This document shows, piece by piece, positions 34,166-42,261 of a stretch of DNA of 64,000 nucleotides. The notes beneath the pieces are model-generated. The model was not told the origin of the DNA. It ran no database searches and saw only the letters and a list, made by a program, of their open reading frames with translations. The position numbers were made by a program, and so were the translations under genes. This stretch comes from Caccoplasma sp905210875. Its GTDB lineage: Bacteria > Bacteroidota > Bacteroidia > Bacteroidales > UBA11471. Numbering within the stretch: position 1 is the stretch's first letter; each line of letters begins with the position of its first letter. Where the stretch lies: the NCBI GenBank assembly GCA_963931635.1, contig OZ007034.1, positions 1,054,001-1,118,000 on the forward strand, read 5' to 3'.

Positions 34166-35452
34166 TTACTTGTTCATGGCCTGGCACAGGTCGGCGATGA
34201 TGTCGTCGGCATTCTCGATACCCACCGAGAGGCGTATCAGGTCGGGAGCTACACCGGCCTCGATGAGCTGTTCGTCGCTCAGCTGGCGATGGGTGTGGCT
34301 GGCAGGGTGCAGCACACAGGTGCGGGCATCGGCCACATGGGTGACGATGGCGGCAAGTTTCAGGCGGTCCATAAATTCGATGGCCTCCTGGCGCGAACCT
34401 TTCAGTCCGAAGGCGATGACGCCGCAGGTGCCGTTAGGCATATATTTTCGGGCCAGTGCGTGGTATTTGTCGCCGGGCAGTCCGGGGTAGTGTACCCAGG
34501 CCACTTGCGGAGAGTCTTGCAGAAATTCGGCCACTTTCTGGGCATTCTCGCAGTGACGGGCCATGCGCAGGTGCAGGGTTTCGAGTCCGAGGTTGAGCAG
34601 GAAGGCGTTTTGGGGCGACTGGGTAGAACCCAGGTCGCGCATGAGCTGGGCGGTGGCTTTGGTGATGTAGGCCATTTTGCCGAAGGCTTTGGTGTAGGTC
34701 AGTCCGTGGTACGACTCGTCGGGACGGGTGAGGCCGGGGAACTTGTCGGCGTGTGCCTCCCAATCGAAATTGCCGCTGTCGACAATGGCACCACCCACAC
34801 AGGTGGCGTGGCCGTCCATATATTTGGTGGTGGAGTGGGTAACGATGTCGGCTCCCCATTCAAAGGGGCGGCAGTTGATGGGGGTGGCAAAGGTGTTGTC
34901 GACAATGAGGGGTACACCGTGGCGATGGGCGATGCGGGCAAATTTCTCGATGTCGAGCACCTGCATGCCGGGGTTGGAGAGGGTCTCGCCGAAGAGGGCC
35001 TTGGTGTTGGGGCGGAAAGCCGCTTCGATGGTGGCTTCGTCGTCGTCGGGTTCGATGAAGGTAACGTCGATGCCGAGTTTTTTCAAGGTAACGCCGTAGA
35101 GGTTGAAGGTACCGCCGTATATGGTCGACGAGCATACAAAGTGGTCGCCTGCCTCGCAGATGTTGAAGATGGCGAAGAAGTTGGCCGCCTGTCCCGATGA
35201 GGTGAGTATGGCTCCTACCCCTCCTTCGAGGGCGGCGATTTTAGACGCCACGGCATCATTGGTGGGGTTTTGCAGTCGGGTATAGAAGTAGCCACTCTCT
35301 TCAAGGTCGAAGAGGCGGGCCATCTGTTCGCTGGTTGAGTAGCGGAATGTTGTGCTCTGGTAGATGGGCAGTACGCGGGGCTCCCCGTTCTTGGGGTTCC
35401 ACCCGCCCTGCACGCAGAGGGTTTCGGGGCTGAATTGGGATTTCTCGCTCAT
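34166..35452 (-). CDS. metY: O-acetylhomoserine sulfhydrylase (aminocarboxypropyltransferase)
   Basis: MetY uses PLP to combine O-acetylhomoserine with sulfide, giving homocysteine, the direct precursor of methionine. The 428-residue product belongs to the Cys/Met metabolism PLP family. It shows QSTTFRYSTSEQMARLF, then PTNDAVASKIAALEGGVGA near residue 63, LFGETLSNPGMQVLDIE, and the PLP lysine in THSTTKYMDGHATCVGG near 206. The length of about 430 fits MetY rather than MetB/MetC (about 380). It starts 21 bases after metK, and both are likely controlled by the upstream riboswitch. Confidence 0.93.
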   Translation of the reverse strand: MSEKSQFSPETLCVQGGWNPKNGEPRVLPIYQSTTFRYSTSEQMARLFDLEESGYFYTRLQNPTNDAVASKIAALEGGVGAILTSSGQAANFFAIFNICEAGDHFVCSSTIYGGTFNLYGVTLKKLGIDVTFIEPDDDEATIEAAFRPNTKALFGETLSNPGMQVLDIEKFARIAHRHGVPLIVDNTFATPINCRPFEWGADIVTHSTTKYMDGHATCVGGAIVDSGNFDWEAHADKFPGLTRPDESYHGLTYTKAFGKMAYITKATAQLMRDLGSTQSPQNAFLLNLGLETLHLRMARHCENAQKVAEFLQDSPQVAWVHYPGLPGDKYHALARKYMPNGTCGVIAFGLKGSRQEAIEFMDRLKLAAIVTHVADARTCVLHPASHTHRQLSDEQLIEAGVAPDLIRLSVGIENADDIIADLCQAMNK

Positions 35453-35473
35453 AGGATTATCGTGTTGAATGAT

Positions 35474-36763
35474 TTATAAAGAAAAGGCTTTTTTCAGGGT
35501 GTCGACATAGTCGAGTTTTTCCCAGGTGAAGAGTTCCACGTCGAGTTCTACGGGTTTCTCGTAGCGCGAGGTGAAGGTCTTGTGTACCGTGCGGGGCTGG
35601 CGACCCATGTGGCCATAGGCGGCTGTCTCTTCGTAGATGGGCTGGCGCAGTTTGAGCCGCTCTTCGATGGCTTTGGGGCGCAGGTCGAAGATTTTGGCTA
35701 TTTCGCAGGCAATCTCGGCATCGCTCAGGGCAACGTGCGACGTGCCGTAGGTGTTGACAAAGAGGCTCACGGGCTGGGCCACGCCGATGGCGTAGGATAC
35801 CTGTATCAGCACCTCGTCGGCAATGCCGGCGGCGACCATGTTCTTGGCCATGTGGCGGGCGGCATAGGCAGCCGAACGGTCGACCTTCGAGGGGTCTTTG
35901 CCCGAGAAGGCTCCGCCGCCGTGGGCACCCTTGCCCCCGTAGGTGTCGACGATGATTTTACGGCCGGTGAGACCGGTGTCGCCGTGGGGACCGCCGATGA
36001 CAAACTTGCCGGTGGGATTGACGTGCAGGATAAGTCGGTCGTCGAAGAGCCGCTGCACACGCTCGGGCAGTTGGGCGATGACGCGGGGCAACAGCGTGCG
36101 GCGCACGTCGTCGGCGATGCGGTCGAGCATCTTGCGGTCGGCCTGGGCCTGGGCTTCGGGGGTGTTGTCGGTGGGGGCGATAAACTCGTCGTGCTGGGTC
36201 GAGATGACGATGGTGTGTATGCGCACCGGACGGTTTTGCTCGTCATACTCTACCGTCACCTGCGACTTGGCGTCGGGGCGCAGGTAGGGCATCTCGTTTT
36301 TCTCGCGGCGCAAGACGGCCAGTTCGCGCAGCAGCAGGTGCGAGAGGTCGAGGGCGAGCGGCATGTAGTTGTCGGTCTCGTTGCAGGCATAGCCGAACAT
36401 CATGCCCTGGTCGCCGGCGCCCTGGTTCATGGCATCGGCGCGTTCCACGCCGCGGTTGATGTCGGCCGACTGTTCGTGTATGGCCGAGAACACGCCGCAG
36501 GAGTCGCCGTCGAACTTGTATTCGCTGCGGGTGTAGCCGATGCGGTTGATGACCCGGCGGGCCACCTCGTGTAGGTCGATGTAGGCTTGTGATTTCACTT
36601 CGCCGGCGAGGACCACCTGTCCGGTGGTTACCAGTGTTTCGCAGGCGACCTTCGATTGGGGGTCGTAGGCGAGGAATTCGTCGAGAATGGCGTCGGAAAT
36701 TTGGTCGGCCACCTTGTCGGGGTGTCCTTCCGATACCGATTCGGAGGTGAAGAGATAGTTCAT
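35474..36763 (-). CDS. metK: S-adenosylmethionine synthetase
   Basis: MetK makes SAM from methionine and ATP. The 429-residue product has the three-domain family layout: FTSESVSEGHPDKVADQISD at the start (ATP loop), GAGDQGMMFGYA near 112, a phosphate-binding GGAFSGKDPSKVDRSAAY near 283, and a C-terminal LDVELFTWEKLDYVDTLKKAF. It is the first gene of metK-metY. Its product is the probable ligand of the SAM-II-like element in its own leader, which would make a direct feedback loop. The leader between aptamer and ATG is about 100 bases long and G/C-rich. Confidence 0.97.
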   Translation of the reverse strand: MNYLFTSESVSEGHPDKVADQISDAILDEFLAYDPQSKVACETLVTTGQVVLAGEVKSQAYIDLHEVARRVINRIGYTRSEYKFDGDSCGVFSAIHEQSADINRGVERADAMNQGAGDQGMMFGYACNETDNYMPLALDLSHLLLRELAVLRREKNEMPYLRPDAKSQVTVEYDEQNRPVRIHTIVISTQHDEFIAPTDNTPEAQAQADRKMLDRIADDVRRTLLPRVIAQLPERVQRLFDDRLILHVNPTGKFVIGGPHGDTGLTGRKIIVDTYGGKGAHGGGAFSGKDPSKVDRSAAYAARHMAKNMVAAGIADEVLIQVSYAIGVAQPVSLFVNTYGTSHVALSDAEIACEIAKIFDLRPKAIEERLKLRQPIYEETAAYGHMGRQPRTVHKTFTSRYEKPVELDVELFTWEKLDYVDTLKKAFSL

Positions 36764-36867
36764 TTCTTATCGTTTTTGTCGGTTAAAAAAATAACTTCCG
36801 ATAAGAGATGGAGGGGGAGAAAAATGCGGGGCGGTTTTCCGGTCGTAGGGGTCGGGGCGGGGGTAAT

Positions 36868-36927
36868 TACCGTTTTAGCAGTTTTTTAGTGTGGTTGCAA
36901 GCAGCCAAATCCATCCACATATCGTGG
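36868..36927 (-). promoter_or_regulatory. Probable SAM-II riboswitch in the metK-metY leader
   Basis: On the minus strand the leader has the conserved blocks of a SAM-II aptamer in order. First is a P1 stem TGTGG/CCACA (36915-36919 with 36890-36894). Its loop contains GATTT and then CTTGCA. An A-rich connector CTAAAAAAC follows, and then TGCTAAAA (about 36873-36880), which should fold back on the TTGC of the loop. The outer pseudoknot pairs (P2a) are not clearly complementary here, so the fold needs checking. A rival pairing GCAGCC/GGCTGC could mask the loop. The RNA would start just upstream of the aptamer, and the genes downstream make SAM and homocysteine. Confidence 0.62.
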
Positions 36928-36930
36928 CTG

Positions 36931-36962
36931 CAAAGTAACATCTTTTTTGCGAGTTGTGCAAA
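36931..36962 (-). promoter_or_regulatory. Promoter of metK-metY
   Basis: On the minus strand TTTG (36959-36962), exactly 20 bases, then TTACTTTG (36931-36938; one mismatch to TAnnTTTG). The start should be near 36926, so the transcript begins directly with the aptamer. Confidence 0.6.
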
Positions 36963-36991
36963 CTTTTATTCTAAACTTATAAATCAAAAAA

Positions 36992-37402
36992 CTAGAAATT
37001 AATTGTATATGAGGCAGATGATTTACCTGTTCCAGATGCTGTTTTTTTTAGGGTAAAAGGTTCTTTCTCTTTACAAACGTATATATTGACAATAACTTCC
37101 GAATATGAACTTGAATGGGAGGTGTCAAAACAATCGATTTTGCAGTTAAAACCTTTGTGGACTGGTCCAAATGTTTGAGAAAAAGATCTCCCACCTTCAA
37201 ATGCTTGAGTTCCGCTTTCTGTTTTTACAGAGATTTTCATGACATTTCCAAAGTATTTTGAATTACATGAGGCTTCGTATTTAACATAGTAGTTTATATG
37301 TTCTATATTTTCAGGAGGATTAAAATCTATATTTTCTTCTTTATTGCAGGACATCAGTAAAGGAAAAAGAATGATTGTTAAAATACAAAATGAGATCTTC
37401 AT
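36992..37402 (-). CDS. Small lipoprotein of unknown function
   Basis: The 136-residue product has a lipoprotein signal (MKISFCILTIILFPLLMSC) and a mature part rich in beta strands, with three further cysteines (ASCNSKYFG, NCKIDCFDTS, NIYVCKEKEPF) and an end KTASGTGKSSASYTINF. Base composition is clearly more AT-rich than its neighbours, as is common for recently gained small lipoproteins of Bacteroidota. I recognise no family. Its own promoter is visible upstream, and it runs towards the metK promoter region. Confidence 0.6.
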   Translation of the reverse strand: MKISFCILTIILFPLLMSCNKEENIDFNPPENIEHINYYVKYEASCNSKYFGNVMKISVKTESGTQAFEGGRSFSQTFGPVHKGFNCKIDCFDTSHSSSYSEVIVNIYVCKEKEPFTLKKTASGTGKSSASYTINF

Positions 37403-37422
37403 AGCTTTGAGTATTTATTAAA

Positions 37423-37454
37423 CAAAGATAGGATTTTTTTACGAATTATACAAG
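37423..37454 (-). promoter_or_regulatory. Promoter of the small lipoprotein gene
   Basis: On the minus strand CTTG (37451-37454), 20 bases, TATCTTTG (37423-37430); the ATG at 37402 follows 20 bases later. Confidence 0.55.
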
Positions 37455-37518
37455 AGATGAATAAATTGGAGTAATACAATCAAAAGTAATTTAAGAGAGG
37501 GTAGTACGGAAAAAATGC

Positions 37519-37526
37519 TATCTTTG
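37519..37526 (+). promoter_or_regulatory. Promoter -7 element facing the 37.6 kb genes
   Basis: TATCTTTG at 37519-37526 is a full -7 match on the plus strand with no clear -33 partner. It reads into a short open frame (37551-37694) and then the membrane protein gene at 37666. Confidence 0.4.
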
Positions 37527-37550
37527 CGAAAGGAGGCCTATAAAAATTAA

Positions 37551-37694
37551 GACTCTTCGTTATCCGACAACTTTACCTATGTTCTCACTTCGGCAGAAAG
37601 ATATGAAAAAGCCAAGAGCGTGTATGAAACGATAGGCGAGAACGGAATGATAAACCAAAAGAATAATGCGTATTTCAATTTGTACTCTGATTGA
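37551..37694 (+). other. Possible gene remnant, 47 codons without a start
   Basis: An open frame with protein-like composition (SAERYEKAKSVYETIGENG) runs from a TAA at 37548-37550 to a TGA at 37692-37694 without an ATG at its head. Its last 10 codons overlap the next gene in another frame. It may be the end of a decayed gene. I cannot name it. Confidence 0.3.
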
Positions 37695-38211
37695 ACGGAT
37701 TTTGCGAGGCATAAAGAATGTCCTGCTGATTTTCTCCTGCTGTGTGGGAGTGGCTATATTGCTTCTTCTCGTGCGGTGTGACAAGGACGAGTACAGCCAT
37801 TTCGACCGAATGATGCTGGCCGGCTGGAATACAAGCGATACCATAGTCGACCTGTCGCACCTCACCCCGTTTCAGTGGGACACGATGTATTATTATGAGA
37901 ACGGTTGTTCGGAAGAGGTGATGGCATCGTTCGGCGTTATTGCCGATGCCAGTATGCAAGATGTGATGGACTCGTTCGGTATTATGCAAGATGTGATCAT
38001 CTTTAAGGACAAAAAAGGCCGGACCGTTTATTGGGACAAGTGGATATATTCTTGGGAGAATTCTCACTATGGAAATGGAGGGTTTATAATCATACCCGAT
38101 TTCAATTATTTGCGGGTCAGCAGCGACGATGCCCTTTTTAAGGTTCGTGAAAAAACGGATTGTACTATTCTGTTGGAGCATCTTCCACGACGAGAAGAGC
38201 GGCAGGATTAG
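37666..38211 (+). CDS. Membrane-anchored protein of unknown function
   Basis: The 181-residue product has one N-terminal hydrophobic segment (VLLIFSCCVGVAILLLLV, about 19-36) followed by a Cys, which may act as a signal anchor or lipoprotein signal. The remainder is an extracytoplasmic domain with VDLSHLTPFQWDTMYYYENG near residues 61-80, IIFKDKKGRTVYWDKW near 108 and a C-terminal helix. The pattern of a Phe-x-Trp-Asp-x-Met-Tyr strand recurs in small exported proteins of Bacteroidota that have no assigned role. No neighbour suggests a function; a terminator follows. Confidence 0.6.
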   Translation: MRISICTLIERILRGIKNVLLIFSCCVGVAILLLLVRCDKDEYSHFDRMMLAGWNTSDTIVDLSHLTPFQWDTMYYYENGCSEEVMASFGVIADASMQDVMDSFGIMQDVIIFKDKKGRTVYWDKWIYSWENSHYGNGGFIIIPDFNYLRVSSDDALFKVREKTDCTILLEHLPRREERQD

Positions 38212-38248
38212 AATTGTTTTCCCCGATAGCTGATTCACCGATAATAAT

Positions 38249-38278
38249 AACGGCTGTCTCCACAGGGAGACAGCCGTT
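38249..38278. terminator. Bidirectional intrinsic terminator
   Basis: A perfect 13-base stem AACGGCTGTCTCC (38249-38261 with 38266-38278), loop ACAG, then TTCTCTTTTT on the plus strand, lies between convergent genes. Confidence 0.85.
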
Positions 38279-38303
38279 TCTCTTTTTATTGGGGGGAAGA
38301 TTA

Positions 38304-39989
38304 TTATTTCAGTTTCTCGTTGAGCTCGACGAGGGCGTTGGCCTTTTCTACGGCCTTGGATATGTGGTCGCAGATGTTTTCGTTGCCGATGATTTTGTTG
38401 AGCCCCGACTTGTAGAGTGTCTCCTGTACCGAGGGGTTGACACCCGAGAGTATGACCCGTATGCCCTCGCGGTGCGACGACTCGACGAGTATTTGCAGGT
38501 TGTGCAGGCCGGTCGAGTCGATGAAAGGCACTTTGCGCATGCGAATGATGCGCACCACCGGTTTGTCGCCCATCTCGCGCATCACTTCGTCGAACTTCGT
38601 GGCCACTCCGAAGAAGAACGGACCGTTGATTTCGTATACCTCCACGCCTTTGGCGATGTTCAGCGTCTCGTGCTGGGTCATCTCGGTGCCCTGGGCCACG
38701 TCGAGCTCATCTTTCAATACCGAAATCTGCACATTTTCCGACACGCGGCGCAGGAAGAGCAGCACGGCCAGCAGCAGACCTATCTCGATGGCGATGGTGA
38801 GGTTGAAGACGACGGTGAGAATGAATGTCGTGGCGAGAATGGCTACATCAGACTTGGGATTTTTCAGCAACGAACGCACGGTGCGCCAACCGCTCATGTT
38901 GTAGGCCACGATTACGAGTACGCCGGCCAGGCAGGCCATGGGTACGAGTTTGATAAGTGGCATGAGCAGCAGGAAGATGGCCAGCAGCACCACGGCGTGT
39001 ATGATGCCGGCTACGGGGGTGCGGCCGCCGTTGTTGATATTGGTCATGGTGCGGGCGATGGCTCCCGTCACGGGAATACCGCCGAAGAAGGGCACGACGA
39101 TGTTGGCGACGCCCTGACCGATGAGTTCGGTGTTGGAGTTGTGGTGTTCGCTCACGGCACCGTCGGCCACAGTAGCCGAGAGCAGCGACTCGATGGCACA
39201 CAAGATGGCGATGGTGAAGGCCGGCGAGAGCAGCTGGTTGATGGTGGCCATGTCGAGGTGGAGTGGTTGCGGCTCGGGTATCTCGTTGCTGATGTCGAAC
39301 CGGTCGCCGATGGTTTCGATACCGGTGATGCCCCATACCTCTTTCATGAGGTAGGCAACGACCGTCATGATGATGATGGCTACCAGCGAACCCGGTATCT
39401 TGCGCGATATCTTGGGCATGACGGCGATGATGAGAATGCTGGCCACGCCGATGAAGAGCGACAGCGGGTTGATGGTGTCGAGGTGCCGGAAGTAGACGGC
39501 CCACTGCGAGAGACAGTCGGCCGGGAGCTTGTCGACGGTGAGACCCAACATGTCTTTGACCTGTGTGGTGAAGATGGTGAGGGCGATACCGCTGGTGAAA
39601 CCCACGACAATGGGGTAGGGTATGAACTTGATGATGCCGCCCAGGCGGAAGAGTCCCATCATGATAAGCATGGCTCCTGCCATGGCTGTGGCAATGGCAA
39701 GCCCTTCGAGGCCGTAGCCCTGTATGATACCGAATACGATGACGATGAATGCGCCGGTGGGGCCTCCTATCTGCACCGAGCTACCTCCCAGGGCCGAGAC
39801 GATGAAGCCGCCGACGATGGCGGTGATGAGACCTTTTTCGGGAGTGACACCCGAGGCGATGCCGAATGCGATGGCAAGTGGCAGCGCTACGATGCCCACA
39901 ATGATACCGGCCATGAGGTCGGCCATGAATTTTTCGCGCGAGTAGTGGCGCAAGCCTTCCAACAGTTTGGGCTGAAAATCAATCTTCAT
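38304..39989 (-). CDS. SulP family inorganic anion transporter with STAS domain
   Basis: SulP (SLC26-like) proteins move sulfate, bicarbonate or other anions across the inner membrane. The 561-residue protein has 10-12 membrane segments (for example GIIVGIVALPLAIAFGIASG near residue 28) and a C-terminal STAS domain (about 440-550) with VPFIDSTGLHNLQILV. Conserved parts include EKGLITAIVGGFI and SVQIGGPTGAF near 72. Closely related proteins act as bicarbonate or sulfate carriers; the anion cannot be told from sequence. The sulfur genes metY and cysE are on the same chromosome but not adjacent. Confidence 0.93.
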   Translation of the reverse strand: MKIDFQPKLLEGLRHYSREKFMADLMAGIIVGIVALPLAIAFGIASGVTPEKGLITAIVGGFIVSALGGSSVQIGGPTGAFIVIVFGIIQGYGLEGLAIATAMAGAMLIMMGLFRLGGIIKFIPYPIVVGFTSGIALTIFTTQVKDMLGLTVDKLPADCLSQWAVYFRHLDTINPLSLFIGVASILIIAVMPKISRKIPGSLVAIIIMTVVAYLMKEVWGITGIETIGDRFDISNEIPEPQPLHLDMATINQLLSPAFTIAILCAIESLLSATVADGAVSEHHNSNTELIGQGVANIVVPFFGGIPVTGAIARTMTNINNGGRTPVAGIIHAVVLLAIFLLLMPLIKLVPMACLAGVLVIVAYNMSGWRTVRSLLKNPKSDVAILATTFILTVVFNLTIAIEIGLLLAVLLFLRRVSENVQISVLKDELDVAQGTEMTQHETLNIAKGVEVYEINGPFFFGVATKFDEVMREMGDKPVVRIIRMRKVPFIDSTGLHNLQILVESSHREGIRVILSGVNPSVQETLYKSGLNKIIGNENICDHISKAVEKANALVELNEKLK

Positions 39990-40017
39990 ACGATTACCTT
40001 AAAAATTTTTGAAGCCG

Positions 40018-40025
40018 CAAATGTA
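40018..40025 (-). promoter_or_regulatory. Promoter -7 element of the SulP gene
   Basis: TACATTTG on the minus strand (40018-40025), about 29 bases before the ATG; the -33 half is weak. Confidence 0.4.
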
Positions 40026-40119
40026 GTGCTTTTTTTAACAAAATACCCTATTAATGGAAAATTTTGTAAAAAATCGAGACGGTTCCAAAAAAAGAAGGAC
40101 TTTGCGCGATGTCGACCGG

Positions 40120-42060
40120 TCAGCGACTGGTGCGGCCGCCGGTGAGGGTGGGTTGGTTGGAGTAGATGGGGGTTTGTTCCTCTTCTTCGGCCTGTGTATC
40201 GGTCTGAACGTCTTTGGGTTTGTTCTTGACGATTTCGTAGGGTTTCTGGCTCTCGATGGGAGTGGCATAGACGTCCCACGACTGGTCTACGTCCCAGTTG
40301 GCCCGCAGCGAGAGACTGCCGGGGTAATAAAATACCTTTTCGGGTTGACGCTTTTCCTGATAGTTGCCGGTATCCCACACCCCGTTGTCATTGTCGTCGA
40401 GGCACAGCCGCATATAATAGGTGCCGGGATTGACATAACGGAAGAGCGCCGAACCGTTTTTCACCCGGGCTTTGTAGACGGGTTGGTCGGTGTTGTTGAG
40501 CAGTTCGACAAATGCCGGGCCCGTGATGCCGATGGTGCGTACCAGCAGGTTGGAGTATTCTTCGATGGCTCTTACCTTAAAGTTGTGAATCAGTGTGTTG
40601 GTGGGATTGCCATAGATGTTTTCGGCCGCCAGGGAGTCGAGGGTGAAACGGTATTCGCCACCCGACACCCATTTGTTTCTCAGCCGATAGGTACGAGGTT
40701 GTTCGGGTTCGGGCAGGAACGAGTATTCGTCGACCGGCACCCAGAGGGTATCGACTTTGCGTTCGAGATGTACGGCGAGCGAGTCGAGGTGCTTTACCGG
40801 CTGGTCAAATATGTAGGCCGGCGAGGCATAGTAGTCGATGGTCGACCCACTGCGGTTGCTTATGGCCATAAATTCGATGGGAGGTGGCAGCGTGTCGGAG
40901 TCGTTCGACTTTTTCCGGTTGCGCGTTGAACGTTTTCTTTCGCGGTACACCCACAGCATTGTGTCGTTGTAGAGCGAGAGTTGTTGCAGGGTGTCGGTGC
41001 GGAAGTATTGCGCAGCTATGCGCAGCGAGTCGTTGTTGTAGGCAAGCGAGTCGCGCAGCCAGTAGGTAATGGTGTCGTTGGTCGGGTTCTTCTCGATGAT
41101 GGCCCACTCTTCGGCGGGGAAGTTCAGCGGGGTGATGTGTGGCAGCGAATCCTGAGGGGCCGAGAAGTAGAGGGTGATTTTGCGGCGGTCGGTACGGTCG
41201 AATTTCTCGAAGTAGCTGGCCTTGTAGTTTTCGTTGAAGGCCCGCAGCACGATATGGTCGGGAAAGTAGTGCGGTTGCAGCGAGGTAACGATGGTGTCGA
41301 TGGTACTGGTGTCGGCCCATATCGTGTCGTTGTGCCACTCCATGGTGACGGTGGGGGTGAAGACCGAGTCGAGGTAGGCTATGTCTTCGGTGGCGTTGTC
41401 GAAGAAGTAGTTGCGGTTACCGTCTTTGAGGGCGAAGATGCGGTAGGTGCCCTCGGCGATGTTGCGCACGGTAAACCGTCCGTATTCGTCGGTGCGACTC
41501 ATGCGCAGGAAAGGCTGGGTGGTAAAGGCCGTGTCGGCCAGCTGGGCGTAGATGCCCACCAGCATGTTGCTTACCGGTTCGAGGTCGGAGGCGTTGAGCA
41601 GTATGCCCGACATTTCGAGCGTGTCGATGTGGTCACCCGTCGAGAAGTAGAAACTGAAACCGGCCAGCTTGTTTTTCTCGTTGTTGTCGACAATGGCATC
41701 GCCGCAGTCGATGGTGTAGGTGGTGTTGGGTTTCATCGAGTCGTTCAGCACAAACGACACAGTGCGTCCCAGACTGGTTATCTGTGGCATCTGGGTCTGT
41801 GGGGGCGAGATGATGATTTTCTCGTTGGGGTTTTCTATCTGGACGATTTCGTCGAATTCGAGCGTGATTTTGTTCTTGTCGTAATGGAGTGTTCCTATCG
41901 GTGGGTTGCTCTTTTTCAATACGGGAGGGGTCTCGTCTTTGGGCCCTCCGCCGGGACGGCCCATGTTGGCGCAGGAGTAGCAGCACAGCCCTATAAAAAA
42001 GATGAGGGCTATGGCAAGGCCTTTCCCGGGCCGGTTGCGAAGAGGTCGATGCAGACTCAT
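40120..42060 (-). CDS. Large Ig-like domain lipoprotein
   Basis: From the ATG at 42060 the product has 646 residues and a lipoprotein signal (ALIFFIGLCCYSC near residues 17-29). The mature chain starts with the Bacteroidota pattern MGRPGGGPKDETPPVL and a Big_5-type Ig-like domain (about 45-145, ITLEFDEIVQIENPNEKI). A carboxypeptidase-regulatory-like domain follows (about 150-260, YGRFTVRNIAEGTYRIFALK), then further beta-rich regions. The C-terminal part has LCLDDNDNGVWDTGNYQEKRQPE, a repeat-like motif typical of the family. Function is unknown; it is probably an outer-membrane-linked protein. An upstream extension of 55 codons would run through the promoter and is rejected. Confidence 0.85.
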   Translation of the reverse strand: MSLHRPLRNRPGKGLAIALIFFIGLCCYSCANMGRPGGGPKDETPPVLKKSNPPIGTLHYDKNKITLEFDEIVQIENPNEKIIISPPQTQMPQITSLGRTVSFVLNDSMKPNTTYTIDCGDAIVDNNEKNKLAGFSFYFSTGDHIDTLEMSGILLNASDLEPVSNMLVGIYAQLADTAFTTQPFLRMSRTDEYGRFTVRNIAEGTYRIFALKDGNRNYFFDNATEDIAYLDSVFTPTVTMEWHNDTIWADTSTIDTIVTSLQPHYFPDHIVLRAFNENYKASYFEKFDRTDRRKITLYFSAPQDSLPHITPLNFPAEEWAIIEKNPTNDTITYWLRDSLAYNNDSLRIAAQYFRTDTLQQLSLYNDTMLWVYRERKRSTRNRKKSNDSDTLPPPIEFMAISNRSGSTIDYYASPAYIFDQPVKHLDSLAVHLERKVDTLWVPVDEYSFLPEPEQPRTYRLRNKWVSGGEYRFTLDSLAAENIYGNPTNTLIHNFKVRAIEEYSNLLVRTIGITGPAFVELLNNTDQPVYKARVKNGSALFRYVNPGTYYMRLCLDDNDNGVWDTGNYQEKRQPEKVFYYPGSLSLRANWDVDQSWDVYATPIESQKPYEIVKNKPKDVQTDTQAEEEEQTPIYSNQPTLTGGRTSR

Positions 42061-42082
42061 GTATCTAGGTTGTTCTTGTCGA

Positions 42083-42090
42083 CAAAGATA
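42083..42090 (-). promoter_or_regulatory. Promoter -7 element of the Ig-like lipoprotein gene
   Basis: TATCTTTG on the minus strand (42083-42090), 22 bases before the ATG at 42060; no clear -33 element. Confidence 0.45.
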
Positions 42091-42170
42091 CGACAAAGAT
42101 GTAGAAAAAGCGTTTTTCTCCTTGAAATATAACTTCTTTTTTGGCTTCTGAGAAGACAAAAATTCGTATT

Positions 42171-42204
42171 TTTGCAGCCGTAACCGAAAAAAGCCATATA
42201 TTTG
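42171..42204 (+). promoter_or_regulatory. Promoter of secDF
   Basis: TTTG (42171-42174), 22 bases, TATATTTG (42197-42204); the ATG lies 57 bases later. The 201-base divergent gap also contains the promoter of the lipoprotein gene. Confidence 0.55.
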
Positions 42205-42261
42205 CACCTTAAATCGAATACACAAAAATAATTATCAAAAACATAAAAAGTAATAATCACA

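Noticed and set aside
42061..42225. N-terminal extension of 55 codons on the Ig-like lipoprotein.
   Set aside because: It runs through the promoter region and would bury the lipoprotein signal.
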